Made by a program: the position numbers and the translations under genes. From assembly GCA_037013685.1 (NCBI GenBank), contig CM072886.1, positions 5,518,001-5,582,000 of the forward strand: 64,000 nt of DNA, in the 5' to 3' direction. Numbering within the stretch: position 1 is the first letter of the stretch; every line of letters starts with the position of its first letter. Shown piece after piece: positions 52,097-64,000 of the stretch. Origin of the DNA: Acridotheres tristis. Lineage: Eukaryota; Chordata; Aves; Passeriformes; Sturnidae. A model generated the notes under the pieces. It had not been told where the DNA came from. It did no database searches and worked only from the letters and a program-made list of their open reading frames with translations.

Positions 52097-52129
52097 GTGC
52101 CAGCACTGTTCTGTAGACTGTGCTGGCAC
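52097..52129. repeat. Perfect 10-bp inverted repeat, 13-base loop
   Basis: GTGCCAGCAC at 52097-52106 and its exact reverse complement GTGCTGGCAC at 52120-52129. The TGCCA/TGGCA halves resemble NFI-type half sites (TTGGC-N5-GCCAA), but the spacing does not fit that factor. Confidence 0.85.
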
Positions 52130-53001
52130 GTTAGTTCTAGTTCTCATTCGTACCACTACACTGTAAGAGTAAAATAAGAATAATACTCTCTGTCATCTCT
52201 GCTAGAAAACATCTGGGAGACCTGACTAGGTACAAAATGAAAAACATATTTTTTTGTTTGAATGACAACAGCTTGATAAAAGACCTTGAGGCTGCTTTTT
52301 CAAAGTTCACACATGCTCTGTTGGTTCTGAGAGCCAGGAGAGCCTTCCAAAGATTAAAGTACCTTATGAGATGTTCTTTTTTTAATATTGGTTTCTATAT
52401 ATAAAAAAAAATTTCCATTAACTGGAATGATGCTGTTCAGTCTCAAGTTTTCTTAGTACTTAAGTGTCATAGAAGAAATGACAAAGACTTTTTAAAGTAG
52501 CTAATTTCCTCCTTACTGATACAGGAGAATTTCTTTTGTGTTTTCTACTGATTGTGAGTCAGAATCTCTGGATGTTAGCCAAACACAATACTTGGAGCTT
52601 TTGATTTGCATATATAGGCCTCCAAGTTAGACAGATAACCTCAATCAAAATTTAATATAACAGATTATATGCAAAACCAGTGAGAAAATATTCATTTTCC
52701 ATATTGAGTGATTTTTGTCAGTTGTGCAGATTAACACAGAGAATTACAGATAGAATTCAAGAGGAGTCTGCTTTTCATTTTCTTTTCCAACAGTATGCAT
52801 AATGCAGTACATTAGCTAAATGAACATTTAAAGGAGACAGAGACATGGTTCTACCAGATATGTGTGGGCATAAGAACAAAAAGCATTTTCAGCAGCAGGA
52901 ATGTGAAAGTACTTCCATGTTCTTCCCAGTGAACTGTGAAGAATTCAGAGAGCTGAAGAATTACAAACACACTTTCTGTGAGCCTCCTCTGTGTGATAGT
53001 A

Positions 53002-53673
53002 TCAGAATTTATTCCTTGGCATGGAGGGTGCTTGGCTTCCAACAGGACAGTGGGCAGGAACAGCATTTCCTTCTTGAGTGAAGGGGGTGAGACTGCCCCA
53101 GAACATCAGTCTGTTACTGCTTGGTGGTGCAGATGCAAAAAGAGGTGAGGTTTCCAAAGCAATCATAAGCAGTCGATTCCAGGATGGTCTGTAAGATCTC
53201 AAAGAAAATAAATTTTGCATATTCAGCATCAAATTTGTTATACTGCAAGGTACTGGTGTCACAGTGTCCCAGAACACACCTGTAGCAGTGTTCTCCACTT
53301 GACATCCAGCCAAGGCCAGTGGCAAAACTCCCTTTAGGGAAGGCAAAATTGCAACAACTGTAAAACAATCCAAACATGTTCTCTCACATGGTGTTAAGTA
53401 ATAACAGGAGAGCTCCAGAAATCCCATTATGTGTGAAGAATCGATGGGAAGGTAATAGTTTATGGATGAGACAGAGGAGGACTGAATAAAAACAGGAAGA
53501 AAGAGCAGAATGATATGAATCCTCCTCTGCACAATGGCTTCCAAAGGATCAGAATGCACCAAAACTTTGCTTGGGTACACATTTTGGTATCCAGGACCTG
53601 TGGATATCACAACGTGTGCAAGAAAAAACAAACATCCAAAGAGAGGTGAATGGCAACTCCTCCTCATTTTCAT
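53002..53673 (-). other. Orphan 223-codon open frame with signal-peptide-like start
   Basis: The frame begins MKMRRSCHSPLFGCLFFLAH: a basic start, a hydrophobic core of about 13 residues and a small-residue stretch (VVISTGPG) that would suit signal-peptidase cleavage. The middle carries a CERTCLDC cluster. A second 87-codon frame overlaps on the same strand in another register (53114-53377) and is also Cys-rich, starting MFGLFYSCCNFAF and ending CICTTKQ. The length exceeds what I would expect by chance in DNA of this base composition. Inside it, a strong acceptor-like tract (TCTTTCTTCCTGTTTTTATTCAG) ends at 53482, and a weaker one (GATTGTTTTACAG) lies further on, so part could be an exon. No family was recognised. 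Alternatives are a chance frame, a lineage-specific secreted protein or a decayed gene with a frameshift. Confidence 0.15.
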
Positions 53674-56252
53674 AAATAAATTGTGTTTCTCTTGTACTGA
53701 GGGCAGTCTTTCTAAACTAGGCTTATTTGCAGCAATGCCAACATCTTTTTTTGATCCCAGGTATCTTCTCTATGTAATTGAGGTGCTGCAGGATTTGTTT
53801 TTATGCTTCTCCATGTGTGATGGGCACAGGCAAGGATGATGAGCAGGCGTTTAGTATGAATTCATGCAGATACAGGATGGCATCTCCCCAGGACAAAAGG
53901 TGACATGTCGGAAAGGTGGCTCAGAACTGTCATCTCCCATCAGCAAACCAGAGCACCAGAACACAGGCCTGAGCACTGTCCTGGAGCTCTCCTGATTGTT
54001 AAAGTGTTCACAGTCCCTGCAGAGCTTTGGCTCAGGCTGTCTGCAGCTCTCCAAGCCACTGCCAGGGCATGGTTCAGGAATTAACACCAGTCAGGGATCA
54101 CTGCCAGTCGGAAGCTTGGTCATGGCTGCTCTGTCTGAGAGGTAAGAGTTTTCCTAAAACCCTTGCTCTACCATCTGAGATCTGCAGCTCAGACCTGTGC
54201 CAAGAGGATGGAAATGTTAGATCCTGGCTTCCCTGCATGCCTGGGCTCTCTGAAAACTAAACTACAGTTGCTCCTCAGTCTTTTCAATGCCTGTCAGCAG
54301 ACCACTTCCATAGGAAGAGACCAACACAGTTCCCACTATACTGCTCCTGCTTTGGCAGAAAATGAGCTGTACAAGGAAGAATCCTCAGATGTACAATGAT
54401 GAAGGTACTAAGGGTCATGATTACTGGCAAATCATCTAACATGAATGGTGATGGATATATCCAGTTAAAGACTGCAGATTGTACATTACCATAGCATTGA
54501 TGTAGTTACAAAATAAGTATATATTTATAACATAGCAGGTGCAGATTTAACAAATTTCATGCAGTCAGATGCTAAAGGCAGGAGAATCTGACTAACAGTG
54601 TTAGAAAATGGTGAAAATGACAGTAAGGAAAGGTTTATAATAACATAATTTCATGTCAGGAAAAGTTTTGTTTCAAAATACCTGAAAATAATCTTATTTT
54701 TATAATTTTTTTCTTAAGAAGAGGGTCTGAAATCTTATCAGAAGAGCTTTAGAAGCAACAAATGTCTAGAAATTTCCCTAGAACAAAAAAGCGGTCCCCC
54801 AATGAATCCAAAACGTTCCCCAAAATAGCTAATGTAATTCAATGTAGCTTCATTAGGATTATTATTTTATTCTCAATTAAAATTTTGGTTATGTCTTATG
54901 ATGCAACATACCTGGACTTTACAGTCTTTACATGAAAAATTTTAAGGTAACATTAGAGAGACTTGCAAGCTCAGTAGATACATTGAAGGTAAAAAGTGAA
55001 TTCAAAGGAAAGGAATGGCTCAAGGAGTACTTCCACGTGTTGAAGACAGACAACAAAACAAACAAAATTATTAATTGATTGTGTTCTGTTACTGATGAAG
55101 ACGTTATAGTTATAATATTCCTAGATGTGTATGAATTAACATATGAAGGCACAAGGTAGTTTACATGAATCCTCACAGTTATGTTGGCCACACAATCAGA
55201 GTATTTTCTATCCCTGATAAAATAAAAAGAAAGTAGCTCTTACCTTTGTAATTGGTAACTGGTAAGTCCCCATTTTGGGCCAACTTAGTAACTTGCAGCA
55301 GAAAGCAGCCAGTCCTCTCAGCTCTCTGAGTACTCAACTCTGCAGGGAGAGCACAGAGAACAGTTCAAATTTAGGTTATTTGAAGTCAAATTAACTTCCC
55401 TATACATGGTCTTTACTCCTTCAAGAATCAGCTTAGAGAGCCAAATACAAGCAACCAGCAGGAATATCTCTTGTTTTAGTGAATGAGGACACAGTCAGAA
55501 GTTCACATAAAGTGCTGGGAAAGTGAGCATCAAATGCAGTGCAATTGTCTGCTGGAATCATGAGACATGGGATACAAAGATCTGCTTGGGAAGAACAGAT
55601 GCCAAGATCATATCCACTTCTACAGACCAAGGAACTCTGCCACAAAGCGTGGAAAAGTGCTACTGCTGGATGAATAAAATCAGGAATCGTGTAGGAGGGG
55701 CACAAAACTTACATACTAGAGGAGAGTGAAGAGCAGAGGGATGATTGAAAAAACTGTAAAGTCCTGTATCAGGTGAGATGCAAATGATTTCTGTTTCTGC
55801 AAGCATCTCTGCAAGCTTCACAGATGACAGGAAGGGTATAATCTTCACTTTAGTCTTCTAACTAAATACAAATTTATTTTATTTTCTGGTATACATAAAA
55901 TTGTGTGTGGGAAATGTGGGAGGCTCTCTTAAGCTCAGTGAAATATGTTCTTTATGCCCAGCATTACTGTAGTTCACACAAGACCCATTTCCACTGGGAG
56001 CTGACCAGGAGGTGAGTGGTCCTAAGAGTCTCAGTGTTGCACTCCAGTGGGTCTTGGTAAGATGCTTTGGGACCATAATAGCTTGGGGGAAAGGAGGGAG
56101 AGAGCAGTCATCCTCCTATCAAATCTCCTCGTGCCCATCCACACTACTCCTGATGGCACAAGGCTGATCATGTGGAAGATATTTTTACTGTACAGTAGTA
56201 AGGTCTACTGAGCATTATTCTACTATCTGAACTAATAAAATTATCAGTAATT

Positions 56253-56279
56253 CAGAATTATCAGAATTATCAGAATTAT
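56253..56279. repeat. Three tandem copies of a 9-bp unit
   Basis: CAGAATTAT occurs three times in a row at 56253, 56262 and 56271 without mismatch. A related, imperfect copy precedes it. Confidence 0.9.
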
Positions 56280-58328
56280 GAATATCTGAACTGATATTTA
56301 ATCTCTAGAAGATAATAATGACAAGCATTTTGTGTCTGGGAATTTCAAATCAGGACTGTAACACATTTGTATTTTGACTGCATACACTACAAAAGTAAAT
56401 AATGTATAACTAATTAAGAATATAGGAGGACCACCCATATGTAACACCCACCATAAACAGGTCTAATTTTATACCATATTAAAGATACAGAATTGCTGAT
56501 ATGCAGACATAAACATATGTGGCATATATATCTCAAACCAGTCTCAAGAATTCCATATGAAATTTGCTGGAAGCAGGCCATGAATTACTAAAGAGGAGCC
56601 TAATCCTGCAATCTTATCACAACAGAAGTTTTGTTTTTATCCAGACTTGAGGATCCATATTCAACAAATATTATTGCACTGCCAAAATAAAATACAAAAT
56701 ACTTGGTACAATGTGGTTGATTTAATGGAATAGTCAAATATCATTCTTAAGCTGTTAATACTCAGAATTTACTTTTTGGTCTTTGGATAAACATTTATGG
56801 TACTCTTCAGATCTGTGAGGCTTGCTGTCATTCAACTCATCAGCAAGACTTCCACGCCAGGGAGTGGAAACTCGGTTTATTTTAAGGTTTTTGGCAATAA
56901 GGGAACAACTTTTGCCATTCATGTCTGCAGAATCTGACAGTAATACCTCAGCAAAAGGCTCAGTCCCACCAGATTACTGATTCCCATAAAATTAGGATGC
57001 AAGGTCAGGAAAATTATTTTTAGTGCATTCTGCTCATTAACACTAAAAAAAGCAGCTGAGGGAATCCCAATATCCAAACAAGGACACATCAAAGGTCACA
57101 CAAATATTTATCACCAAATCACACAAAAAATTACAGCTTCAATGGTAAAGTTGAGTGAATCATACAATTTTCTGGTCTGTAAAAATTATTTCCCTCATTA
57201 ATTATTTTCACAGCAAGCCTGCTTTGCTATTTATCCTCTGGGTAAGCAATTAGTAGCAACATTGCTCCTGGGTAGTATGTGCTGACTTTCTCTTTAATAT
57301 CTGCTATAAGGGACCACATATTTCAAGCTGCAAAACTAAAAGAAACTCCCAAAACTGAAGAGTTGCTAAAAGCATATAAATAGCTCTTGGTATCAAAGGA
57401 GTGCTGGGCAGGAGGAAACATGGACTTTCTCCTTGAAGAAAACTGGAGAGCACTGGAATTGCAGATTTATAAGGTCTTTCAAAAAATAGCAGCCTTAGTC
57501 TGATGACTCAGTCAAATCAGTTAAGCTGAAATTTGAAGTTACTATAAGAATAAATATTTTTTTAAAAACTGTAATGAAAACATTTAGAATTGGAGGAAGT
57601 TTCTTATGTATAAGAGCAAGTAAGTTCTGGAATAGATTTTCAATGAGAAACAGAGGCAAAAAAGATAATGGCAATATATTAATGAAAGAGATTATATTCA
57701 ATATGATAACAGGGCAATTACAGGTGATTGGAATATGGTCCCACCCAGAATGTAAATGTTAATCTGAGAATTAGGCCAAATGAGGTATGACTATCTAAAG
57801 ATTAGTGTCCAGTTCTCAGCTGGAGACCAGGACTGGGTCTGCCTTGCCATTGTTTAAATACAGCCCCAGTTTAACTCTTAGTCAGAGAAATAAAAGGAAC
57901 CCTTAAATCTTGGTTCTCTCAAGCTACAAAGGTAGAATTGAAAGCACCACAGATTAGCTCATCTCTCACGGTCATTGTGAGTTATAAACTGAATTTAAAA
58001 ATGTACTCATTTGGGTGCAAGATCATTATTCCCTTACAACAATGTGAATAGAAGTTAACTATTCAAATGCTCCAAAGTCTTGTGATGTTTTCCAAGAGTA
58101 TCCTTGGAAATATCCTTGCCCAGAAGGAAAGGTGAGTTCTCCCAAAAATTACTGAGAAAGGGCAAGAGTGACTCATTTTAACTTTAGTGCTACAGACTGT
58201 GAAATAGTTCTGAACATTATGAGACTTTTCCAGAGGTTCTGGCATAATGTGGAAGTACCATGAAGCCAAAGAAGGTGTGGCACCACCATGAGCACAGAAA
58301 CTCAAAATTATTCTCAAAATTAGACCAA

Positions 58329-58685
58329 TTAGACTGGAAAAGAGAAGACTTTGAGGTGACGTAATTGCAGCCTTCCAGTACCTGAAGGGAGAGCCCACAA
58401 GAAACATGGAGAGACGCTATTTACAAGAGACTATTTACTGATAAGGGGGAATAGCCTCAAACTGAAAAAAGTTCTTTACTATGAGGGGGGTGAGGCACTG
58501 GAACAGGTTGCCCAGAGAAGTTTTGGATACCCCATCTCTGAAAGTGTTTAAGGCCAGGTTGGATGGAGCTCTGAGCAGCCTGGTCTAGTGGAAGGTGTCC
58601 TGCATAACAGAGAGAGGTTTGAACTGGGTGTTTTTTAAGGTCCCATCTAACCCAGGCTATTTAATTATTCTATGCTTATGATTCA
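58329..58685 (+). mobile_element. CR1 LINE 3' fragment, about 360 bp
   Basis: Sense-strand CR1 landmarks in order: AGACTGGAAAAGAGAAGACT, GGAATAGCCTCAAACTGAAA, GTGAGGCACTGGAACAGG, TTGCCCAGAGAAGTTTTGGA, AAGGCCAGGTTGGATGGAGC, CAGCCTGGTCTAGTGGAAGG and a tail with TTATTCTATGCTTATGATTC. It is 5' truncated. The 114-codon minus-strand frame at 58063-58407 partly overlaps its left end and is probably accidental. Confidence 0.95.
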
Positions 58686-61600
58686 ATCAAATATTACTGT
58701 AGATGAAAGTATCTTAGGGAAGAAATAGTCCTGTGGTATAAAATCAGGGCAATTCTTGGTGGAGGAGAAGGAGTGCAAAAGACTGCAGACAAGTTAAGGA
58801 AGGTACACAAGGCTGGAGGCCAAATCAGTTCTCAGCTGCCACTGGACATGATAGTTCCAGGCCATGTCCCCTCTGCCACTACAGCTGACACAGGAATGCA
58901 TTGTCCTCTTCGTGCCCCCAGGTGACCACAAGGACTTTCTGCTCTGAGTCAAATGTCACCGCTGAGCTTCAGTGTTCAAGTGGCTTGCAGACACATTGAA
59001 CAAATGCTGGATGCCTCGTGGAGCCCTCAGAAACTTCCTGAAGTCAAATGCTGAACTTGTCTCTCATAACACAAAACCACAAACCTGTCGTTTCATGTGC
59101 CTTTATCACATTAGATCTGGAGTTGGTTTTTTTTAAGTCTTACAATGAGCCAAAGTAAACCTCTTTTTCATGCACTACTATTAACCTATAAAATCTAAAT
59201 TTTCTCTTTTGTTAGAAGAGTTTTGCAGCCTTGGTGAATGTGTCTGTTTAAACTTGGTGTGGGTATTCTGCAGATGATTTTAGTGTCCCTGCGAAGGGTT
59301 TGCATGCTTTCTGCAAAGAAAGTAAATAGAACAAATAGTATGGCACCACAAGTTGGTCAATTATTAGCTTTTGCATACTCAGATCATGGCCTTTCTTTAC
59401 AAGGACACATGTTAATATATAATAGAAATGTATTTCAGTTCTTTTTAAATTGATTTTTCAGATGCACAGTGCAATTTTATAAGGTCAGCTGGAAAGTAAG
59501 GGGCTAAAGACAGGCCTTTCAGAAGAAATGAGCCACCAGCCACACATCATGAGAAATAAAACTGGAACTAAATATATGAAAGTTATTTTTATTTTGGAGT
59601 AGTCCCAGGCTGGCACCCACCAGTCTCACTTAAGTCTGGACAAACTGTCTGTAATGGTCTTAAGCTGTGATTTGAACATTTCACAGATCAGAGAGATGTA
59701 ATAAATGTCATGGGCCAAGTTTACAACCCACTGCTTCAGGTTACTGGTGCTGACCACAGCCCTGACTGTCCTTGTGAAGCTGCAATTGCTAATTAATATC
59801 CAATTATCACTTTGAGGATGTAGAAGTTGTAAGTGGGGAACAGCAAACAAGTTTAATATGATTTTGTGCATAGAAAATGAGGTGGAAGGGAACTCAAAAA
59901 GGCCAAAGTAAGTACACACAGCAATCAAAATTTTTGTGGCTACGTTCAGAGACAGAACCAGGAAAATGTGAGAGAGAAAGATTTTATTTTTATAAAATTA
60001 AGCCAAGTCAGAGTTTTGTGAACCAAAATATTCCTAACATATAGTGACAAATAAAAATGACCAGAGGAAAAAAAATAGGCAGATAATTAAAAAACAGTAG
60101 CCAGAGAACTGCAAACTGATTCATGCAGCCTGAAGACAGAGACTGAGCCAAGGAACCAGAGACCAAGAAGCAGTCTGGACTCACCAGCTCACTGGGGAAT
60201 TTTGATAAGATAAAGAAAATCATATCAGAACAGTCCAGTTCAGCCTTCAACAAGCTGCCTGAACTTTGTACTGTTATGTCTGGTACAGGCAATGTTAATG
60301 CAAGGAGGGCTGTGTTACAGGGCTTCATATCATGCTGGGACCGTGTTTATTCTGTCCCAAGTTCAAAGTCACACTAAAGTAAAAACACCTGAGAAAGGTT
60401 ACAGCAGAGGTGTAAAGGTCTGAGGGCTCTACACTCCCATACACAACCCTGCACACAAAACCAAAGAAACTTGAGTGTTGTGTTTAATATATCTGGTGGC
60501 TAAACTCTCCCATCTCTCTGCTAAGCATGGGCTAAGGAGGAAAAACGCCCTTGAGATTAAGATTTCCTAGAAACTTCAAACTTCCAAACATTTCAATTCC
60601 CATTTTTGCCATCCATTTATCTTCATTAAATTGTTAAAAATTTAATTGCATTAAATTCCTAAAAATGAGCAAATTTCAGCTGCATTTTCAAATGGAATTA
60701 TAATAATAATTTATTATTTATGAATTGCACATTATATATTTATAAGCTATGATTTGCAAAAATTATCCTGTCTGAAGGGACCTGTAAGGGAAAAAAACCC
60801 CAACCAAAACCAAGTCAAACTGAAATCAAGAATCTGTTCTAATCAAAGTGTACAACAGGAAAATAAGGCTTTTACAGAGCAAGTAATGACCTTATCTCCT
60901 TCATTAGTTTGAGTGCCCTATTGTAAGAGATAAGAGAAAGTGTTATCAGGGGTAGGTGACATGATATTCTGCTTCAGGTTGGAACAGCTATTCCAGATTC
61001 TGAATAAACTCTTTATCACTAGGACATGAAAAATGCAGCTCTCAAGTTCTCTAGGTGAGCCAAGTGTGATGTGGACAGCAGAAATGAATCAGTCTGTCAG
61101 CCTCCTGCTGTATGAGATGTTGGAACAGCTATGACAGGGCTTTGTTGACAAACATAATCCTAGTGACCTTTCTTATATATTTGGTAATTTTTTCCATCAT
61201 TGAAAATCTTGTGGGTTTAAGTATTGTTTTATCCCCAAATCTTCTCTAGTGGTATAACAGGTTCTACACAGGTGGCATATGAATTCAGCACTCCTTTCAG
61301 CATTGTGGATTTGTTCCTTGGGGGATAAATGGCAAACTCCTGGAATACTTATTGCACAACAACTGTGAGACTTGCTCAAGTCACAAGGGAAATCTATCAC
61401 TGACTTGCAAGGCCCAAGCCCCTGGCAGACAACAAAAATTCCTGGGGTGAAAAGCTACACTTGCTCAGCAAGTTTTAGTCCAAGCAGTGGCAAGTAGTGA
61501 AGTAATGGAGGGCTTGGAGATTGAGTCACCACTACAATGCCAGTTTTTACACTGACAATATAAATTACATCTCAACTTATACTGGTGAGATTCTCTAGTA

Positions 61601-63958
61601 TTATATATTTCATTTAATACATTTGTGAGAGATATCAGTTATCTAAGTATATCCAGAAACTTGACAGGAAAAGCCAAAACAGTTTGGAACTGGCTGGATG
61701 AACATTAGGACAGAAGTAAGCACTTTTCTGTTTACATTATCTTGTGTTCACCTGCAGTTTGGGATGGGTCCACATGCTTTATGGGTTTGCTTTTCATTTT
61801 GTTGCATCAGAAAAAAATCTATATATAAACGTGGAAACCTGAGACCTGAGTTTCTTTTAGCTGTATGGACTTTAACCTAGTCATATAAGATATGTACACA
61901 TGCTATTAAAGTTTCTATCTCTGAACAGCTGTGAGGAAAACCTCAAAGATATGGTCAGTACAGACAGACAGGTGTGCAAGGAAGCTGAAATAAGAATTCT
62001 GAGACCTGTCTATTAGCTTTAATGCTTCCTAATGGAAATCTGAAGGCCAACATTGTTAAGAAAATTAATCATTAACTTATTAATATGTTTATCAATTTTA
62101 ATTTTGGTTTATTACTGCATAAGGAAACAAAAACAGGTCGAGACTTAGATATAAATAGCAAAATCCCTGGCAGTTTTCTTACAAGCAGTTAGAGGGTGCC
62201 TACTCCAAATCACTTAAGATCCACCTTTCCAGAGTACTGTGTGCTCACAGTTTTTATTGAAATATGTGGGAGCAGGTCTGGTAATATCTCCTTGGCCCCT
62301 GTCTCCAGCATGGGCACAATCCCACGTGGTTCATTCACATCAGTGACATTAGTGGTCTGAGGCAAGGACAAAGAAGGCAACAGGCTCTTCCCTGTGGGAA
62401 TTTTGCCCGAGAACTCTTACAGGGGTTAAGTGCTGTGCTGCTGTTTTCTCATTTGTAAACCAGGACTTACAAGGTTTCCCTATTTCAAAGGGCTGTGGAA
62501 TGATAAAGGGTTTAACACAGATAGACTGCAGTAATAACATAATATGCTACATATCCATGGAACATTCTCTAGGAGCCTAACAGATTCAGACAAAAATGTT
62601 TTAAAAAACCATAGCTGGAAAAGCAAAGCTCTCTTTTCCTTCTGTTCCGAGGCAGCTTTGGCAGGAAGAACTATACTGCAGAGAGCACACAATAATTTTT
62701 ATGTTTAAAATGTGGAAAAAAGTAAGGACAGTGTTACAAGAACATGGCACTATAAAAGGATGATCTAAGAAATACCACTGCATGTGGTTTACACAAATAT
62801 CACTGAGCCCACAGTGTCTCCTGGTTTGTTCAGGCTGACAGGAGGACACCCATTATCTATTATCTGCAAGCAGGTAAGCATTTAATTCTAGGTGTACATT
62901 TTTGTCTGTGGAGAAACCCACTGAAGTCAGCAGAGCTCCCTGTGTACACATAAGGATGGTGATTTTAGTCCAGCTATAACGTTAGACTTTTGGATCCTGA
63001 CTTCCAGAATTTTTTATGTTCAGCATGTTACACGGCTCCAGCAGTGACCTGTAACAGCCAGAGACAGGCAGCAAGAGAATTTTGTAATCAGGCTCTTAGC
63101 ATCATTTGGACTGACCCTTCTGGTTTAAGCTTTCCATGACAGGGCAGTGTGCATGAGCATTGCTCTAAGGGAATTTCTCTCTTCTGTCTGCTTTTGCCAA
63201 TAATGTTGACTAGTGAAGACCTCTGTGTAAAGAAAAAAAGAATCCCAGTTTACCCTCTCACTTCCAAGCCTTCATCCCTAGAACACACAGATTTAAAGGA
63301 GCTTTTTGTGCAATACACAAAATAAAACAGCTGGCTGCCCACAAGGCCTCACCCAAGACAAAACAGTAACAGTCCTTCAGTTAATCTATCTTCCTAGCTC
63401 AGCCAGACGCCAAGGAATCCAGAGCCTCCCAGACATCTGGGAAGCAAGTAAATATCATAAAATGCCACAGGTCAAACCATCTAATGCTGCTTTGCTGTCC
63501 CTGATCTGTAACTGCTGGGGAGCTGCTCATCCTCAGGCTCATGGCTCCTGCTGATATTCTGGTGGCAGCACTAACTTGCAGGATGCTTTTGCTAGGACTG
63601 TGCTCTTCCTCTTACCACAGCAAAAATGAAATTACCTCCCAGATTATATTCCAGAAAAGGCTGGGTAGCTGCAATTGCCCCTTTGTGAAAAAGGGTGGGA
63701 GAACAAAAAAAGGCAAATGTGAAAGTGTGTGTGTCCTTGGTCAAGGTTCTTTTATGTCTTCTTTTTTTTTTTTTTCTCATTTAGGTAAATACTTTTGGCG
63801 TCTTAGAAGCATAAAAACAGCCTTGGGCTAATACCTGCAGATTAAAAGGTGAAGTTGATCACTATCAAAAATACTTCATGACCTAAAATGAAGCTCTGAG
63901 TGATCATCACAATTAGCTAAAAGGAAATTGAAGAATTAAACTTCTTTAATGCACACAG
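58686..63958. other. Noncoding DNA, no gene seen
   Basis: AT-rich, with a particularly AT-rich block near 60690-60745 and a T13-type run at about 63762-63776. Many short frames, none with recognisable features. A plus-strand donor-like CAG-GTAAGC at about 62872 has no paired exon evidence. Confidence 0.5.
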
Positions 63959-64000
63959 TCATAGAATGGTTTGGGTTGGAGGGGACTTTTAAGGCTTATC
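63959..64000 (-). mobile_element. CR1 LINE 3' end, cut by the window edge
   Basis: TCATAGAATGG followed by TTTGGGTTGGAGGGGACTTT is the start of a reverse-complemented CR1 3' end of the same type as the copy at 49669. The rest lies beyond the window. Confidence 0.85.

Larger units (their letters stand above)
49823..58328. other. Long noncoding stretch, upstream side
   Basis: About 8.5 kb, AT-rich. It holds a 10-bp inverted repeat (52097-52129), the orphan 223-codon frame (53002-53673, minus) and a short 9-bp tandem repeat (56253-56279). No other exon-like segment could be supported. Confidence 0.45.

Noticed and set aside
54115..54150. Plus-strand donor-like GAG-GTAAGAG after an open stretch.
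   Set aside because: No matching acceptor or recognisable protein on the plus strand.
1..64000. Endogenous retrovirus, CRISPR array, phage or bacterial operon.
   Set aside because: No long terminal repeat pair, polymerase motif, regular spacer array or operon-like gene packing was seen. The composition and CR1 content fit a bird chromosome.

Overview
The window reads as a stretch of bird nuclear genome. The best evidence is at least nine copies or fragments of the avian CR1 LINE 3' end, with the family's typical wording: a terminal ATTCTATGATTCT-like repeat, 'GGTTTGGGTTGGA', and 'CCAACCTAAACCTCC'. Other support is a low overall repeat load, no recognisable mammalian-type SINEs, moderately AT-rich DNA and one sharp CpG island. 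The copies at 49669-49822 and 63959-64000 look like the common neoavian CR1 type. A species or order cannot be named from the sequence alone.

Only one protein-coding feature is well supported. It is a short first coding exon on the minus strand (46575-46667, 31 codons, ending at a GTAAGT donor) inside a CpG island at about 46180-47930. Transcription would run leftward, so most of 1-46574 is probably the long first intron of that gene. I found no second exon I would defend. The protein was not recognised from its Ser/Lys-rich start.

Layout. 1-2600: noncoding DNA with a compound 30/18-bp minisatellite (843-1112) and small simple repeats. 2583-46574: inferred intron, with CR1 fragments at 2583, 17310, 17918, 32397, 34963 (the longest, about 770 bp) and 39357, plus short perfect hairpins and T/G-rich tracts. 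46180-47930: CpG island, first exon, a pair of facing purine/pyrimidine tracts and a G-quadruplex-type motif. 47931-64000: upstream or intergenic DNA with three more CR1 copies and one unexplained 223-codon open frame (53002-53673, minus) that has a signal-peptide-like start.

Most of the other open frames of 60-150 codons look like chance frames in noncoding DNA, frames carried by the minisatellite, or frames kept open by the GC-rich island. I saw no operon, phage, CRISPR, recognisable tRNA or rRNA gene, or retroviral coding region. No convincing undescribed system is visible. The items most worth a second look are the unidentified first exon, the orphan 223-codon frame, the frame-preserving minisatellite and the facing tracts in the island.
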